Shown: piece by piece, positions 44,862 through 54,555 of the stretch
How positions within the stretch are numbered: position 1 is the first letter of the stretch
Layout of the letters: each line of letters opens with the position of its first letter
From: Flavobacterium microcysteis
GTDB taxonomy: Bacteria > Bacteroidota > Bacteroidia > Flavobacteriales > Flavobacteriaceae
Length of the DNA: 64,000 nt
Reading direction: 5' to 3'
Assembly: GCF_006385255.1 (NCBI RefSeq)
Contig: NZ_VFJE01000050.1
Span: 62,001-126,000 of the forward strand
Made by a program: the position numbers and the translations under genes
Notes under the pieces: model-generated
The model's input: only the letters and a program-made list of their open reading frames with translations
Told to the model about the DNA's origin: nothing
The model's database searches: none

Positions 44862-46310
44862 TTATCCAACGGAACCTTCAAGTGATATTTCTAATAATTT
44901 TTGCGCCTCAACTGCAAATTCCATAGGAAGTTTATTTAAGACTTCTTTACTGAAACCATTTACGATTAAAGCAATAGCTTTTTCTGTAGGAATTCCTCTT
45001 TGGTTGCAATAGAAAACCTGGTCCTCACCAATCTTACTGGTCGTTGCCTCATGTTCTATTTTAGCCGACGGATTTTTAGATTCGATATATGGAAAAGTAT
45101 GTGCTCCGCAGTTATTTCCCATCAATAGCGAGTCACATTGTGAAAAGTTTCTTGCGTTATCTGCTCTTGAACTGATCTGAACTAGTCCACGGTAGCTATT
45201 TTGTGATTTCCCGGCAGAGATTCCTTTGGAAATAATCGTTGATTTCGTGTTCTTCCCTAAATGGATCATTTTGGTTCCGGTATCAGCCTGCTGGAAATTA
45301 TTGGTTACGGCGATAGAATAGAATTCTCCAACCGAATTATCTCCTTTTAGCACACATGATGGATATTTCCAGGTTACGGCAGAACCAGTTTCTACCTGTG
45401 TCCAGGAAATTTTTGCGTTTTTCTCGCACAAACCTCGTTTGGTTACGAAGTTGAATACTCCACCTTTACCTTCTTTGTTACCCGGAAACCAGTTTTGAAC
45501 TGTAGAATATTTGATTTCAGCATCATCCAACGCAATCAATTCCACTACTGCAGCATGCAATTGATTTTCATCACGTGATGGAGCAGTACATCCCTCTAAA
45601 TAAGAAACATAACTTCCTTCATCAGCAATAACCAATGTTCTTTCAAACTGTCCGGTTCCGGCTTGGTTGATACGGAAATAGGTTGAAAGTTCCATCGGAC
45701 AACGAACGCCTTTTGGAATATAGCAGAACGATCCGTCTGAAAAAACAGCCGAATTCAGAGCCGCATAGAAATTGTCTTTTTGCGGAACTACAGAACCAAT
45801 ATATTTTTGAACCAATTCAGGATGTTCTTTGATAGCTTCTGAAATAGAACAGAATATAATTCCTTTTTCAGCTAGCGTTTTCTTGAATGTCGTCGCTACA
45901 GAAACCGAGTCCATAACAATATCCACAGCAACTCCTGCTAGTACTTTTTGCTCATCAAGAGAAATCCCCAACTTTTTGAATGTCTCCAAAAGTTCCGGAT
46001 CTACCTCATCAAGGCTTTCGTATTTAGCTTTTTTTAGAGGTGCAGAATAATACGATATATCCTGAAATTTAGGCTTTTCATAATGAACATTTGCCCATTC
46101 AGGTTCAATCATCTGTTCCCAGGCTCTGAACGCTTCTACTCTCCAGTTGGTCATCCATTCTGGCTCTTCTTTTTTCTTTGAAATAGCACGGACAATATCT
46201 TCGTTTAAGCCAACAGGAAAAGTATCGGACTCTATATCAGTATAAAACCCATATTCGTATTCTTTATTTTCAAGCTCGATTTTTAAATCGTCTTCTGTGT
46301 ATTTGCTCAT
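44862..46310 (-). CDS. sufB: SufB Fe-S cluster scaffold subunit
   Basis: Scaffold protein of 482 residues on which clusters are built with SufC and SufD. Motifs: [69 protein letters not shown], and the C-terminal [24 protein letters not shown]. Length normal. It follows the IscA-like gene after a 51-nt gap containing a perfect inverted repeat. Confidence 0.96.
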   Translation of the reverse strand: MSKYTEDDLKIELENKEYEYGFYTDIESDTFPVGLNEDIVRAISKKKEEPEWMTNWRVEAFRAWEQMIEPEWANVHYEKPKFQDISYYSAPLKKAKYESLDEVDPELLETFKKLGISLDEQKVLAGVAVDIVMDSVSVATTFKKTLAEKGIIFCSISEAIKEHPELVQKYIGSVVPQKDNFYAALNSAVFSDGSFCYIPKGVRCPMELSTYFRINQAGTGQFERTLVIADEGSYVSYLEGCTAPSRDENQLHAAVVELIALDDAEIKYSTVQNWFPGNKEGKGGVFNFVTKRGLCEKNAKISWTQVETGSAVTWKYPSCVLKGDNSVGEFYSIAVTNNFQQADTGTKMIHLGKNTKSTIISKGISAGKSQNSYRGLVQISSRADNARNFSQCDSLLMGNNCGAHTFPYIESKNPSAKIEHEATTSKIGEDQVFYCNQRGIPTEKAIALIVNGFSKEVLNKLPMEFAVEAQKLLEISLEGSVG

Positions 46311-46324
46311 ATTTTTTTAAATTC

Positions 46325-46357
46325 AACCCTTTCAGGGTTTAAAACCCTGAAAGGGTT
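46325..46357. repeat. Perfect 16-bp inverted repeat between iscA-like gene and sufB
   Basis: AACCCTTTCAGGGTTT (46325-46340) and its exact complement (46342-46357) with a 1-nt centre. Each arm also holds a small CCCTttcAGGG hairpin. No T-tract, so a cruciform, protein site or mRNA hairpin is more likely than a terminator. Confidence 0.8.
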
Positions 46358-46361
46358 AGTT

Positions 46362-46691
46362 TTATAAAGAAAAACTTTCTCCACAACCGCAAGTTCGGGT
46401 GGCGTTCGGGTTATTGAAAACAAATCCTTTTCCATTCAAGCCTCCGGAAAATTCAAGAATTGTACCTGCTAAGTACAAAAATGATTTTTTCTCAACGGCA
46501 ATCCTTACATTATTATCTTCAAAAACCTTATCGTTATCTCCTAGTTCTTTATCAAACTTTAACTCATATGACAAGCCGGAACACCCACCGCTTTTTACGC
46601 CCACACGAACGTAATCTTTGGTAGCATCAAAGCCGTCATCATTCATCATATCGATGATTCTTTTACTTGCTGTATCAGATACCTTTATCAT
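46362..46691 (-). CDS. sufA: HesB/IscA-type Fe-S carrier (SufA-like)
   Basis: A-type carrier of 109 residues with the three conserved cysteines Cys37 (GGCSGLSYEL), Cys101 and Cys103 (TCGCGESF). First gene of the sufA-B-C-D half of the SUF locus; a minus-strand TATCTTTG lies 30 nt upstream (46721-46728). Confidence 0.92.
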   Translation of the reverse strand: MIKVSDTASKRIIDMMNDDGFDATKDYVRVGVKSGGCSGLSYELKFDKELGDNDKVFEDNNVRIAVEKKSFLYLAGTILEFSGGLNGKGFVFNNPNATRTCGCGESFSL

Positions 46692-46720
46692 AGTGATTTA
46701 AATTTAGTCTAATTAATTTG

Positions 46721-46728
46721 CAAAGATA
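46721..46728 (-). promoter_or_regulatory. -7 element of the sufABCD operon
   Basis: Minus-strand TATCTTTG fits TAnnTTTG; no clear -33 TTG at the usual distance. Confidence 0.5.
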
Positions 46729-46872
46729 CGTCATATTTAGCTTTTTCCATAATCAGTAACATTTTTCTAACTATGTTTCTATAGAAAAAGTTTATTTCTG
46801 GTCTTTAAAAGCCAATCGATTTTAGTAATTTGCGAACAAAAAGCAGTTTTAACCCTTTATATTCTCATAAAA

Positions 46873-47730
46873 ATGAAATTATATCCAATCGAAGCAGGAA
46901 ATTTTAAACTAGACGGCGGAGCCATGTTTGGCGTAGTTCCAAAAACGATCTGGAACAAAACCAATCCTGCTGATGATAATAACCTAATTGACATTGCCGC
47001 AAGATGCCTTTTAATTGAAGATGGAAACCGCCTGATCTTGATTGACACCGGAATGGGCGACAAACAATCAGAAAAATTCTTTGGATATTATTCACTTTGG
47101 GGTAACCATTCCATTGACAAATCTTTAGCTCTTTATGGTTTTCATCGTGACGACATTACAGATGTTTTCATGACACACCTGCATTTTGACCATTGCGGTG
47201 GAAGTGTTCAATGGAATAACGACAAGACCGGATATGAAGTCGCTTTTAAAAATGCCAAATTCTGGACAAACGACAATCATTGGGAATGGGCAACAAAACC
47301 AAATCCTAGAGAAAAAGCCTCTTTCCTTACCGAAAATATTATCCCAATGCAGGAAAGCGGACAATTGGAATTTATCAAAAGACCGGACGGAGATTTGCTT
47401 AAAAAATCAGAACTCGGATTTGATATTTTCTTTGCCGATGGTCATACAGAAAAAATGATGATCCCAAAAATTCAATATCAGGACAAGACTATCTGTTTTA
47501 TGGCAGATTTATTGCCAACAGCCGGACACCTTCCTTTGCCTTATGTAATGGGATATGATACCCGCCCACTCTTAACATTACCAGAAAAAGCAAAATTCCT
47601 AACCGAAGCTGCTCAAAACAACTACTATCTGTTTTTAGAACACGACGCTCACAACCAAATCATAACTGTTGAAAACACGGAAAAAGGCGTACGCTTAAAA
47701 GACGTTTTCACCTGCGAAGAAATCTTATAA
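46873..47730 (+). CDS. MBL-fold metallo-hydrolase
   Basis: Cytoplasmic metallo-beta-lactamase-fold enzyme of 285 residues. Metal site THLHFDHCGG (HxHxDH), LIDTGMGDK before it, FADGHTEKMM, FMADLLPTAGH and LFLEHDAH supply the further ligands. The layout is that of the lactonase/hydrolase branch (AHL lactonase-like), but the substrate cannot be read from sequence. Stands alone between sufA and the MarR gene. Confidence 0.87.
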   Translation: MKLYPIEAGNFKLDGGAMFGVVPKTIWNKTNPADDNNLIDIAARCLLIEDGNRLILIDTGMGDKQSEKFFGYYSLWGNHSIDKSLALYGFHRDDITDVFMTHLHFDHCGGSVQWNNDKTGYEVAFKNAKFWTNDNHWEWATKPNPREKASFLTENIIPMQESGQLEFIKRPDGDLLKKSELGFDIFFADGHTEKMMIPKIQYQDKTICFMADLLPTAGHLPLPYVMGYDTRPLLTLPEKAKFLTEAAQNNYYLFLEHDAHNQIITVENTEKGVRLKDVFTCEEIL

Positions 47731-47767
47731 CAACTTCTTTTTAAAAATCTCTCTTATAAATTTTGTG

Positions 47768-47813
47768 ACTTAGCGTCTTTGCGAGGAATTATTTTCACGC
47801 AAAGACGCTAAGT
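47768..47813. repeat. Palindrome, dispersed REP-like element copy 2
   Basis: Perfect 16-bp arms ACTTAGCGTCTTTGCG (47768-47783) and complement (47798-47813) around the 14-nt loop aggaattattttca. Inner stem and loop match copy 1 at 2783-2841, while the outer stem differs but stays complementary. Confidence 0.85.
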
Positions 47814-47867
47814 AATATTTATCCCTATTCAATTTCAAATAAAACGTTAAATATTTATTTGATATAT

Positions 47868-47896
47868 CAATTATTGATAAATCATATTTATATTTG
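47868..47896 (+). promoter_or_regulatory. marR-like gene promoter with palindromic operator candidate
   Basis: TTTG (47868-47871), 17-nt spacer, TATATTTG (47889-47896). The -33 element is part of a perfect 12-bp palindrome TTGATATATCAA (47869-47880), a natural place for autorepression by the MarR protein. Confidence 0.6.
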
Positions 47897-47914
47897 ATTC
47901 AAAATCAGCCCCTA

Positions 47915-48343
47915 ATGGAAAAATTAAAAGACATTACTTTTTATACAATGGACAAAGCAATCAGAACCTATCGCATTTTTGCTCAGAAAAGACTTCGGGA
48001 AAACGGTTATAAAATCACGATTGACCAATGGCTTATCATTAAATCAATCATGGAAAATCCCGGCATTTCGCAACAAGAAATCGGAGAAAAAGTTTTTAAG
48101 GACAATGCTTCTGTCACGCGCATAATCGAGCTTTTAGTAAAATCTGAATATTTGGAACGTGAAGTAAACCCGGACGATCGAAGAAAATCAAATCTAAACG
48201 TAACAGACGAAGGAAAATCTATTGTCAAAAAAGTCCATAGCTTGGTATTGGAAAACCGAAAAACCGCTTTAGCTGGAATTCTTCCTGAAGAATTAGAAAT
48301 AATGAACAAAACGTTGAAGAGAATCATCTCTAACTGCAATTAA
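47915..48343 (+). CDS. MarR family transcriptional regulator
   Basis: Winged-helix dimeric repressor of about 142 residues; start at MEKLKDITFY (an upstream in-frame TTG is inside the promoter). ITIDQWLIIKSIMENPGISQQEIGEKVFKDNASVTRIIELLVKSEYLERE is the helix-turn-helix, and NPDDRRKSNLNVTDEG is the wing. It is followed 35 nt later by an outer-membrane receptor gene, which it probably controls along with itself. Ligand unknown. Confidence 0.9.
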   Translation: MEKLKDITFYTMDKAIRTYRIFAQKRLRENGYKITIDQWLIIKSIMENPGISQQEIGEKVFKDNASVTRIIELLVKSEYLEREVNPDDRRKSNLNVTDEGKSIVKKVHSLVLENRKTALAGILPEELEIMNKTLKRIISNCN

Positions 48344-48378
48344 ATCATCATCAATCATCAATCAAAAAACGAACAATT

Positions 48379-50823
48379 ATGCTAAGATTTATATTCATCC
48401 TTGCTATACTTATGGTTTCGACCATGACAAGCTTGCTTTTTGGACAAAACTTGGAACAGCCGGAAAAAATCTCTATTTCTGGAAAAATAACATCTGACAA
48501 AAATGAAAGCATCTCCAACACTATTGTGTATTTAGTCGATTCGACACAAAAACTGGTAAAAACAGAGTATTCTGATGAAAATGGCCAATTCGTTTTCCAA
48601 AACGTGACCAAAGGAATGTATCAGGTTCAAATTGTTGAAAATGGAAAAACCCGATACGAAAGCCAACCATTTGAGGCAATTCAAAATGTAGAACTACCTC
48701 CTATTGTATTAAAGGCGGACATACAAAATCTTGATGAAGTTGTAATCACCAAGACAAAACCATACATCGAACGGCAAGACGGCAAAATGATCCTCAATGT
48801 GGAAAGCAGCATTACAGCCACGGGCTCATCAGCTTTTGAGGTACTTGAAAAAGCTCCAGGCGTCAATGTTGACAATAGCGACAATATTAGCTTACGTGGA
48901 AAAGGAGGCATTTTGGTACAAATCGATGGAAAGGCCGTGCAAATGACGGGTAATGATTTGGCTAATTATCTCCGTGGTATTCCTTCCGGCGCTATAGAGA
49001 AAATCGAATTTATTACTAATCCTAGCTCAAAATACGATGCGGCAGGTTCGTCAATCATCAATATCCGAATGAAAAAAGACAAACGAAAAGGAACAAACGG
49101 AAGTATTACTACTGCTTATGGTCAGGGAAGATATCCAAAAAGCAATAACAGTTTGAGCCTGAATCATCGAAATAAAGACATAAACATTTTTGGAAATTAT
49201 AACTTTGCATACCGTGAAAGCTTTACGGAACTGATTTTAGACCGAAGATTTTATAACGACGGGAATTTTACCGGTGCCTATGAGCAAGACAATTTTTTAA
49301 GAACCAATTTTAGAAATCATATCGGTAAAATTGGTGCCGATTTCTTTGCCAGCAAAAAACATACTTTCGGAATCGTTGCCAATACGGTAAGCAACCGCTA
49401 TAATCCAACCGGAAAAAATGCTTCCGATGTTTTTGATGAGACAAATTCCCAAACTTCCCGCTTTTTCACCAACAACAATTCACGTAACAATTTGAAAAAC
49501 TATTCTGTAAACCTCAACCACAAATATGCGATTGATACTTTGGGTACAGAATGGACTACAGATTTTGATTATGCTAATTATGGTAATAAAACCAGGCAGA
49601 ATTTCATAACACGTTATTTCGATCTCAATAATGTAGAAAATCAAAATCCTTATCTGCTCAATGGAAATATTAATGGCGATTTAGACATCTATTCCTTGAA
49701 AACCGACTTTGTAAAAACACTAAAAAATGATGTCAAAATCGAAACTGGGCTAAAAACAAGCTATGTCAAAGCAGACAATAATCTGGAATTTTACGATGTC
49801 AGCAGCGGCATTCCTGTTTTTGATCCCACAAAAAGCAATCATTTTATCTACAAAGAAAACATCAATGCAGTATATATCAATGCCTCAAAACAGTTTGGAA
49901 AATGGAGCGCATATCTAGGTTTTAGAGTGGAAAACACAAACATAACTGGAGAACAACTGGTTGACAATACTTCATTCACTAACAATTATACACAACTATT
50001 CCCTAGCGGGTTCTTGAGCTATGCCATTAACGACAATAACAGCCTGGAATTTAATTACAGTCGAAGAATTTCACGTCCGAGTTATGACCAATTAAATCCG
50101 TTTAAATTTTTCCTTGACCCAACAACCTACAAAGAAGGAAATCCTTATCTCAAGCCGCAAACGACTCATTCTTTTGAACTCACGCATATTCTCAACCAGA
50201 ACATCTTCACAACACTCAATTTTTCACGAACAACAGATAATATTACCGGAGTAATTGCGCCATCGGAAAACGACCAACAGCTAACAGTTCAAACCGACAA
50301 AAACTTAAATACTGCCGATATTTATGGCCTATTCATAATTGTTCCGGTTAAGGTTGCAAAATGGTGGGACATTGCCAACAGCTTTAATTCTTATTATGGA
50401 TCTTATTCCGGAACCGTAGCAGGCACAACATTGAAAAACAGAGGGAATTTTACTTTCAACTGCAATTCTGTCAATAATTTTAAAATTGGAAATGGCTATA
50501 CTGCAGAAGTTACAGGAAACTATCGCGCTAGGGAAATCTATGCGTTTATGGATGTAGATCCGATTTGGTATGTCAATCTTGGAGTTCAGAAAAAATTCAA
50601 GAACAGTACACTGAAATTAGCCGTAAACGATGTTTTTTATACCAATCGAACAACTGCAGATACTGAATTCACAAATTATAGAGAACATTTCAAAGTAAGT
50701 CGCGAAACCAGAGTGGCGGTTTTATCCTATACTTATAACTTCGGAAACAGCAATGCTAACGACAGAAGAAAAACTGGCGGAGCAGAAGACATCAAACAGA
50801 GAGCCGGGTCAACCAATGGCTAA
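48379..50823 (+). CDS. Outer-membrane beta-barrel/TonB-receptor-like protein with carboxypeptidase-regulatory domain
   Basis: 814 residues with signal peptide MLRFIFILAILMVSTMTSLLFGQ. A CarboxypepD_reg-like domain (ISISGKITSDKNESISNTIVYLVDS, about 31-105), a plug (LDEVVITKTKPYIERQDGKMILNVESS), then a barrel of the outer-membrane beta-barrel family (PF14905-like) with the RISRPSYDQLNPF motif. The C-terminal tail is short and hydrophilic (NDRRKTGGAEDIKQRAGSTNG) instead of ending in Phe. Likely regulated by the adjacent MarR protein; ligand unknown. Confidence 0.83.
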   Translation: MLRFIFILAILMVSTMTSLLFGQNLEQPEKISISGKITSDKNESISNTIVYLVDSTQKLVKTEYSDENGQFVFQNVTKGMYQVQIVENGKTRYESQPFEAIQNVELPPIVLKADIQNLDEVVITKTKPYIERQDGKMILNVESSITATGSSAFEVLEKAPGVNVDNSDNISLRGKGGILVQIDGKAVQMTGNDLANYLRGIPSGAIEKIEFITNPSSKYDAAGSSIINIRMKKDKRKGTNGSITTAYGQGRYPKSNNSLSLNHRNKDINIFGNYNFAYRESFTELILDRRFYNDGNFTGAYEQDNFLRTNFRNHIGKIGADFFASKKHTFGIVANTVSNRYNPTGKNASDVFDETNSQTSRFFTNNNSRNNLKNYSVNLNHKYAIDTLGTEWTTDFDYANYGNKTRQNFITRYFDLNNVENQNPYLLNGNINGDLDIYSLKTDFVKTLKNDVKIETGLKTSYVKADNNLEFYDVSSGIPVFDPTKSNHFIYKENINAVYINASKQFGKWSAYLGFRVENTNITGEQLVDNTSFTNNYTQLFPSGFLSYAINDNNSLEFNYSRRISRPSYDQLNPFKFFLDPTTYKEGNPYLKPQTTHSFELTHILNQNIFTTLNFSRTTDNITGVIAPSENDQQLTVQTDKNLNTADIYGLFIIVPVKVAKWWDIANSFNSYYGSYSGTVAGTTLKNRGNFTFNCNSVNNFKIGNGYTAEVTGNYRAREIYAFMDVDPIWYVNLGVQKKFKNSTLKLAVNDVFYTNRTTADTEFTNYREHFKVSRETRVAVLSYTYNFGNSNANDRRKTGGAEDIKQRAGSTNG

Positions 50824-50904
50824 ACTTAATTTTGAATTCCCTAAAAGCCAATTCATTGAATTTAAATCATCAACCTTTCTAAAATAAAGTTAATTATTTA
50901 TAAG

Positions 50905-50930
50905 TTTGTGGTAAAGTCAGTGTACTTTTG
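50905..50930 (+). promoter_or_regulatory. Candidate promoter of the S8 peptidase gene
   Basis: TTTG (50905-50908), 14-nt spacer (short), TACTTTTG (50923-50930). Confidence 0.4.
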
Positions 50931-50962
50931 GCAAACTAATTGAAATCAAATTTTTTTTGAAA

Positions 50963-52558
50963 ATGAAAATACTAAAACTGTCCTCCCTTTCACTGCTTTC
51001 AGTGTTGGTTTTATCAGGATGTGGTGCTTCAAAAAGCATGACTCCAATCACAAGTATAGAGAACCTCCCATTAAAAACTTCAAAAATCAAAGAAAATGAT
51101 CTGAAAAGATGGAGTCATCTTGATATCATAAAAGATACAATTCCGGGAATGAGCGTTGATAAAGCCTATTCAGAATTGATCAAAAACAAAAAAGGAACGA
51201 AAGTAATTGTGGGTGTGGTAGATTCAGGTGTAGATATTGAACATCCGGACTTAAAATCAGTTATTTGGACTAACCCTAAAGAAATTCCTGGAAACGGAAT
51301 CGATGATGACAAAAACGGTTATATCGATGACATTCACGGATGGAATTTCCTTGGTGATGTTGCCAATGAAACTTTGGAAATGACAAGGATTGTCCGCAAA
51401 GGAGACGATGGTTCTGAAAACTTCAAGAAAGCAAAGGCAGCCTATGATAAGGAATATCAGGAAGCTTTGGCATCAAAACAGCAGTTTGATTTCATCAATA
51501 ATGCCGATAAAGTAATCCAAAAAGAATTAAAAAAGGAAAATTATACAGTAGAAGAACTTAAAGCTTTAGAGTCGAAAGATCCTACTGTAAGCCAGTACAA
51601 AAGAGTAATGCTTTCTGTTATTGCACAAGCTGGGCCAGAATTCAAGTCGGAGTTGAAAGAATATCAAGAGCATATTTACAATCAGCTAAACTACAACCTG
51701 AACCTTGAACACGATGGAAGAAAAATTTTAGGTGACAATATTGATGACCTAAAAGATTCAAAACACGGAAATAACAATGTTACAGGTCCTAAAAAAGAAA
51801 TCGCTTCACACGGTACTCACGTTTCAGGAATTATCGCTCAGGTAAGAAACAATGGCCTTGGTGGAGATGGAATTGCTAACAATGTTGCTATTATGGCAGT
51901 GAGAGCTGTTCCTGATGGTGATGAATACGACAAAGATATTGCACTAGGAATTCGCTATGCTGTTGATAATGGTGCTAAGGTAATCAACGGAAGCTTTGGA
52001 AAAGGATTTTCTCCGCATAAAGAATGGGTTTATGACGCAATCAAATATGCTGCAAGCAAGGATGTATTGATTGTTTTGGCAGCTGGAAATGAAGGTGCAG
52101 ATCTTGATGTAGAAGAGCGTTTTCCAAATGACCGTATTGCATCTGGCGAAATTGCAGATAACGTAATAAAAGTAGGTGCTTTAGACACAACTTATGGAAC
52201 AAACCTGGTGGCAGACTTCTCGAACTACGGTAGTAAAGATGTAGATGTTTTCGCTCCTGGAGTTAAAATTTATGCTACTTATCCAAATAACGAATACAAA
52301 TACGAACAAGGAACTTCAATGGCTTCACCTAATGTTGCCGGAGTTGCTGCTTTAATCCGTTCTTATTATCCATCGTTAACTGCTTCGCAGGTAAAACATA
52401 TCTTGATGGATTCAGGAATCCCGACCAATATTGATGTAGTCCTGAATGGTGAAAAAGCGAACAAGCGTTCCTTCTCAAAAATCTCAACATCTGGTAAGAT
52501 GGTTAATGCCTACAATGCTTTGATTATGGCAGAAAAAATGGCTAAAACGAAAAAATAA
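50963..52558 (+). CDS. S8 family (subtilisin-like) peptidase lipoprotein
   Basis: About 531 residues; start at MKILKLSSLSLLSVLVLSGC with acylated Cys (an upstream TTG is rejected). Catalytic triad: Asp87 (VVDSGVDIEHPDL), His283 (SHGTHVSGI) and Ser452 (GTSMASPNVAG). An insertion of about 150 mostly helical, charged residues between Asp and His is unusual for subtilases but frequent in the Bacteroidota branch. Located in the periplasm or at the surface; degrades proteins. Confidence 0.93.
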   Translation: MKILKLSSLSLLSVLVLSGCGASKSMTPITSIENLPLKTSKIKENDLKRWSHLDIIKDTIPGMSVDKAYSELIKNKKGTKVIVGVVDSGVDIEHPDLKSVIWTNPKEIPGNGIDDDKNGYIDDIHGWNFLGDVANETLEMTRIVRKGDDGSENFKKAKAAYDKEYQEALASKQQFDFINNADKVIQKELKKENYTVEELKALESKDPTVSQYKRVMLSVIAQAGPEFKSELKEYQEHIYNQLNYNLNLEHDGRKILGDNIDDLKDSKHGNNNVTGPKKEIASHGTHVSGIIAQVRNNGLGGDGIANNVAIMAVRAVPDGDEYDKDIALGIRYAVDNGAKVINGSFGKGFSPHKEWVYDAIKYAASKDVLIVLAAGNEGADLDVEERFPNDRIASGEIADNVIKVGALDTTYGTNLVADFSNYGSKDVDVFAPGVKIYATYPNNEYKYEQGTSMASPNVAGVAALIRSYYPSLTASQVKHILMDSGIPTNIDVVLNGEKANKRSFSKISTSGKMVNAYNALIMAEKMAKTKK

Positions 52559-52574
52559 AAACTAGGAAACTTTC

Positions 52575-52608
52575 AAAATGGAAGGGGATTTCCCTTCCAT
52601 TTTTATTT
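52575..52608 (+). terminator. Terminator after the S8 peptidase gene
   Basis: 12-bp stem AAAATGGAAGGG / CCCTTCCATTTT with T-rich tail, directly before the M1 peptidase start. Confidence 0.85.
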
Positions 52609-52617
52609 TATATGCTT

Positions 52618-54522
52618 ATGAAACAACTATTTCTACTTTCAGTATTTTCTGTATTCTGTATAAGTGCAAAGGCACAAAACGGGTATTGGCAACAGCATGT
52701 CGATTATAAAATGGACGTGAACATGGATGTAAAAACATACCAATACAAAGGAAAACAAGAACTGGTCTATACTAACAATTCTCCAGACACGCTCAAAAGA
52801 GTCTTTTTCCACCTCTATAACAATGCCTTTCAACCTGGAAGTGAAATGGATATCAGGTTACAAACCATTGTAGACCCGGATAAAAGAATGGTAAAAACTT
52901 CAAAATCCGGTGGTGTTGAAAAAACAGAAAGCAGAATCAGTTCCTTAAAACCAAATCAAATTGGTTACCTGAATGTGACTAACTTTATGCAAGATGGTGT
53001 TTCGGCTACAACAACTGTGGTAGGAACTATTTTGGAAGTAGACCTGGCAAAACCGATTGCACCAAAAGGCAAAACCAAATTTACTTTGGATTTTGACGGA
53101 CAAGTTCCAGAGCAAATTCGCCGTTCAGGAAGAAACAGCTCAGAAGGTGTAGCGCTTTCCATGACACAATGGTATCCAAAAATGGCAGAATATGACTTTG
53201 AAGGCTGGCATGCAGACCCTTATATCGGAAGAGAATTTCACGGTGTATGGGGCAATTTCGATGTAAAAATCACCATTGATAAAAAATACATTTTAGGAGG
53301 ATCAGGATATCTTCAAAATAAAAATGAAATTGGATACGGTTATCAGGATCAAGGTGTTGAAGTAAAAATACCTCGAAAAGTTAAAACCCTAACCTGGCAT
53401 TTTAATGCGCCAATGGTTCATGATTTCAGTTGGGCGGCAGACAAGGATTATATCCATGACGTTTACCCGGGTCCAAATAATGTAGAATTGCATTTCTTAT
53501 ACAAAGACAAAGCAAAACTTAAAGAAAACTGGAAAAAAATGCAGCCAAAAACTGCAGAATTGATGGATTTCTTTAATAAAAATGTAGGTCCTTATCCATA
53601 CAAACAATATTCAGTCATTCAAGGTGGCGATGGTGGAATGGAATATGCTATGTGTACGTTAATCACAGGCGAAAGATCTTATGGTAGCTTAGTAGGCGTT
53701 ACAGCTCACGAAATGGCTCACTCTTGGTTCCAACACGTTTTGGCGACTAACGAGTCCAAACACGGATGGATGGATGAAGGTTTCACTTCTTACATTTCAG
53801 ATTTGGCTATGGCTAAAGTACTGCCTAGTAAAGATGAAAAAAATCCATTCGATTCAGCCTATTCTAACTATTTCTACATGGCTAAAACAGGTAGAGAACA
53901 ACCACAGACGACACATGGTGACCGATTTGAAGAAAACATGGTATATGGTATATCTTCATATAGCAAAGGCGAATTGTTCCTGACACAACTTGGTTATATT
54001 ATTGGACAGGAAAACCTGGCAAAAACGCTTAAAAGATTTTATGACGATTTCAAATTTAAGCATCCAACGCCAAACGATTTCAAAAGAACCGCAGAAAAAG
54101 TTTCAGGAATGAACCTTGATTGGTATCTAATAGACTGGACGCAGACCACAAACACCATCGATTACGGGATTAAAGAAGTAAGAGATGCAGACGGAAAAAC
54201 AGAAGTTGTACTTCAAAGAATTGGAAGAATGCCAATGCCATTAGATATTATGGTTACTTATGTAGATGGAAGCAAGGAATCGTTCTATGCTCCGTTGCAA
54301 ATGATGAGAGGAATCAAAGAAAATCCATATCCGGGCGTCAAAAGAACGTTCTTAAAAGGATGGGATTGGGCTTATCCTTCATTAAAATTCACTATTGACA
54401 AAGGAATGGGAACGATCAGCAAGATTGAAATCGATCCAGAAAACCTGATGGCTGATGTGAAAAAAGACAATAACGTATATCCGGCACCAATTCCGGACAA
54501 CAGTAAGATCTTGAAAAACTAA
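52618..54522 (+). CDS. M1 family metallopeptidase (aminopeptidase)
   Basis: Secreted zinc aminopeptidase of about 634 residues; signal peptide MKQLFLLSVFSVFCISAKAQ (an ATG two codons upstream is possible). Zinc site HEMAH (364-368) with the third ligand Glu387 in GWMDEGFTSY, 18 residues later as in the gluzincin pattern. Substrate-binding GGMEYA around 341-346 matches the GxMEN exopeptidase motif with Ala in place of Asn. Preceded by an N-terminal beta-sandwich. It may work with the neighbouring S8 enzyme in peptide breakdown. Confidence 0.92.
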   Translation: MKQLFLLSVFSVFCISAKAQNGYWQQHVDYKMDVNMDVKTYQYKGKQELVYTNNSPDTLKRVFFHLYNNAFQPGSEMDIRLQTIVDPDKRMVKTSKSGGVEKTESRISSLKPNQIGYLNVTNFMQDGVSATTTVVGTILEVDLAKPIAPKGKTKFTLDFDGQVPEQIRRSGRNSSEGVALSMTQWYPKMAEYDFEGWHADPYIGREFHGVWGNFDVKITIDKKYILGGSGYLQNKNEIGYGYQDQGVEVKIPRKVKTLTWHFNAPMVHDFSWAADKDYIHDVYPGPNNVELHFLYKDKAKLKENWKKMQPKTAELMDFFNKNVGPYPYKQYSVIQGGDGGMEYAMCTLITGERSYGSLVGVTAHEMAHSWFQHVLATNESKHGWMDEGFTSYISDLAMAKVLPSKDEKNPFDSAYSNYFYMAKTGREQPQTTHGDRFEENMVYGISSYSKGELFLTQLGYIIGQENLAKTLKRFYDDFKFKHPTPNDFKRTAEKVSGMNLDWYLIDWTQTTNTIDYGIKEVRDADGKTEVVLQRIGRMPMPLDIMVTYVDGSKESFYAPLQMMRGIKENPYPGVKRTFLKGWDWAYPSLKFTIDKGMGTISKIEIDPENLMADVKKDNNVYPAPIPDNSKILKN

Positions 54523-54525
54523 ATA

Positions 54526-54555
54526 AAAAGGCGGACAAAATTGTCCGCCTTTTTT
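54526..54555. terminator. Bidirectional terminator between M1 peptidase and S24 repressor genes
   Basis: Stem AAAAGGCGGACA / TGTCCGCCTTTT with AAAT-type loop; it overlaps the stop codon of the minus-strand repressor gene. Confidence 0.88.

Noticed and set aside
46873..47730. Firm assignment as AHL lactonase (quorum quenching)
   Set aside because: The HxHxDH metal site fits many MBL-fold hydrolases; nothing specific to lactonases was seen.
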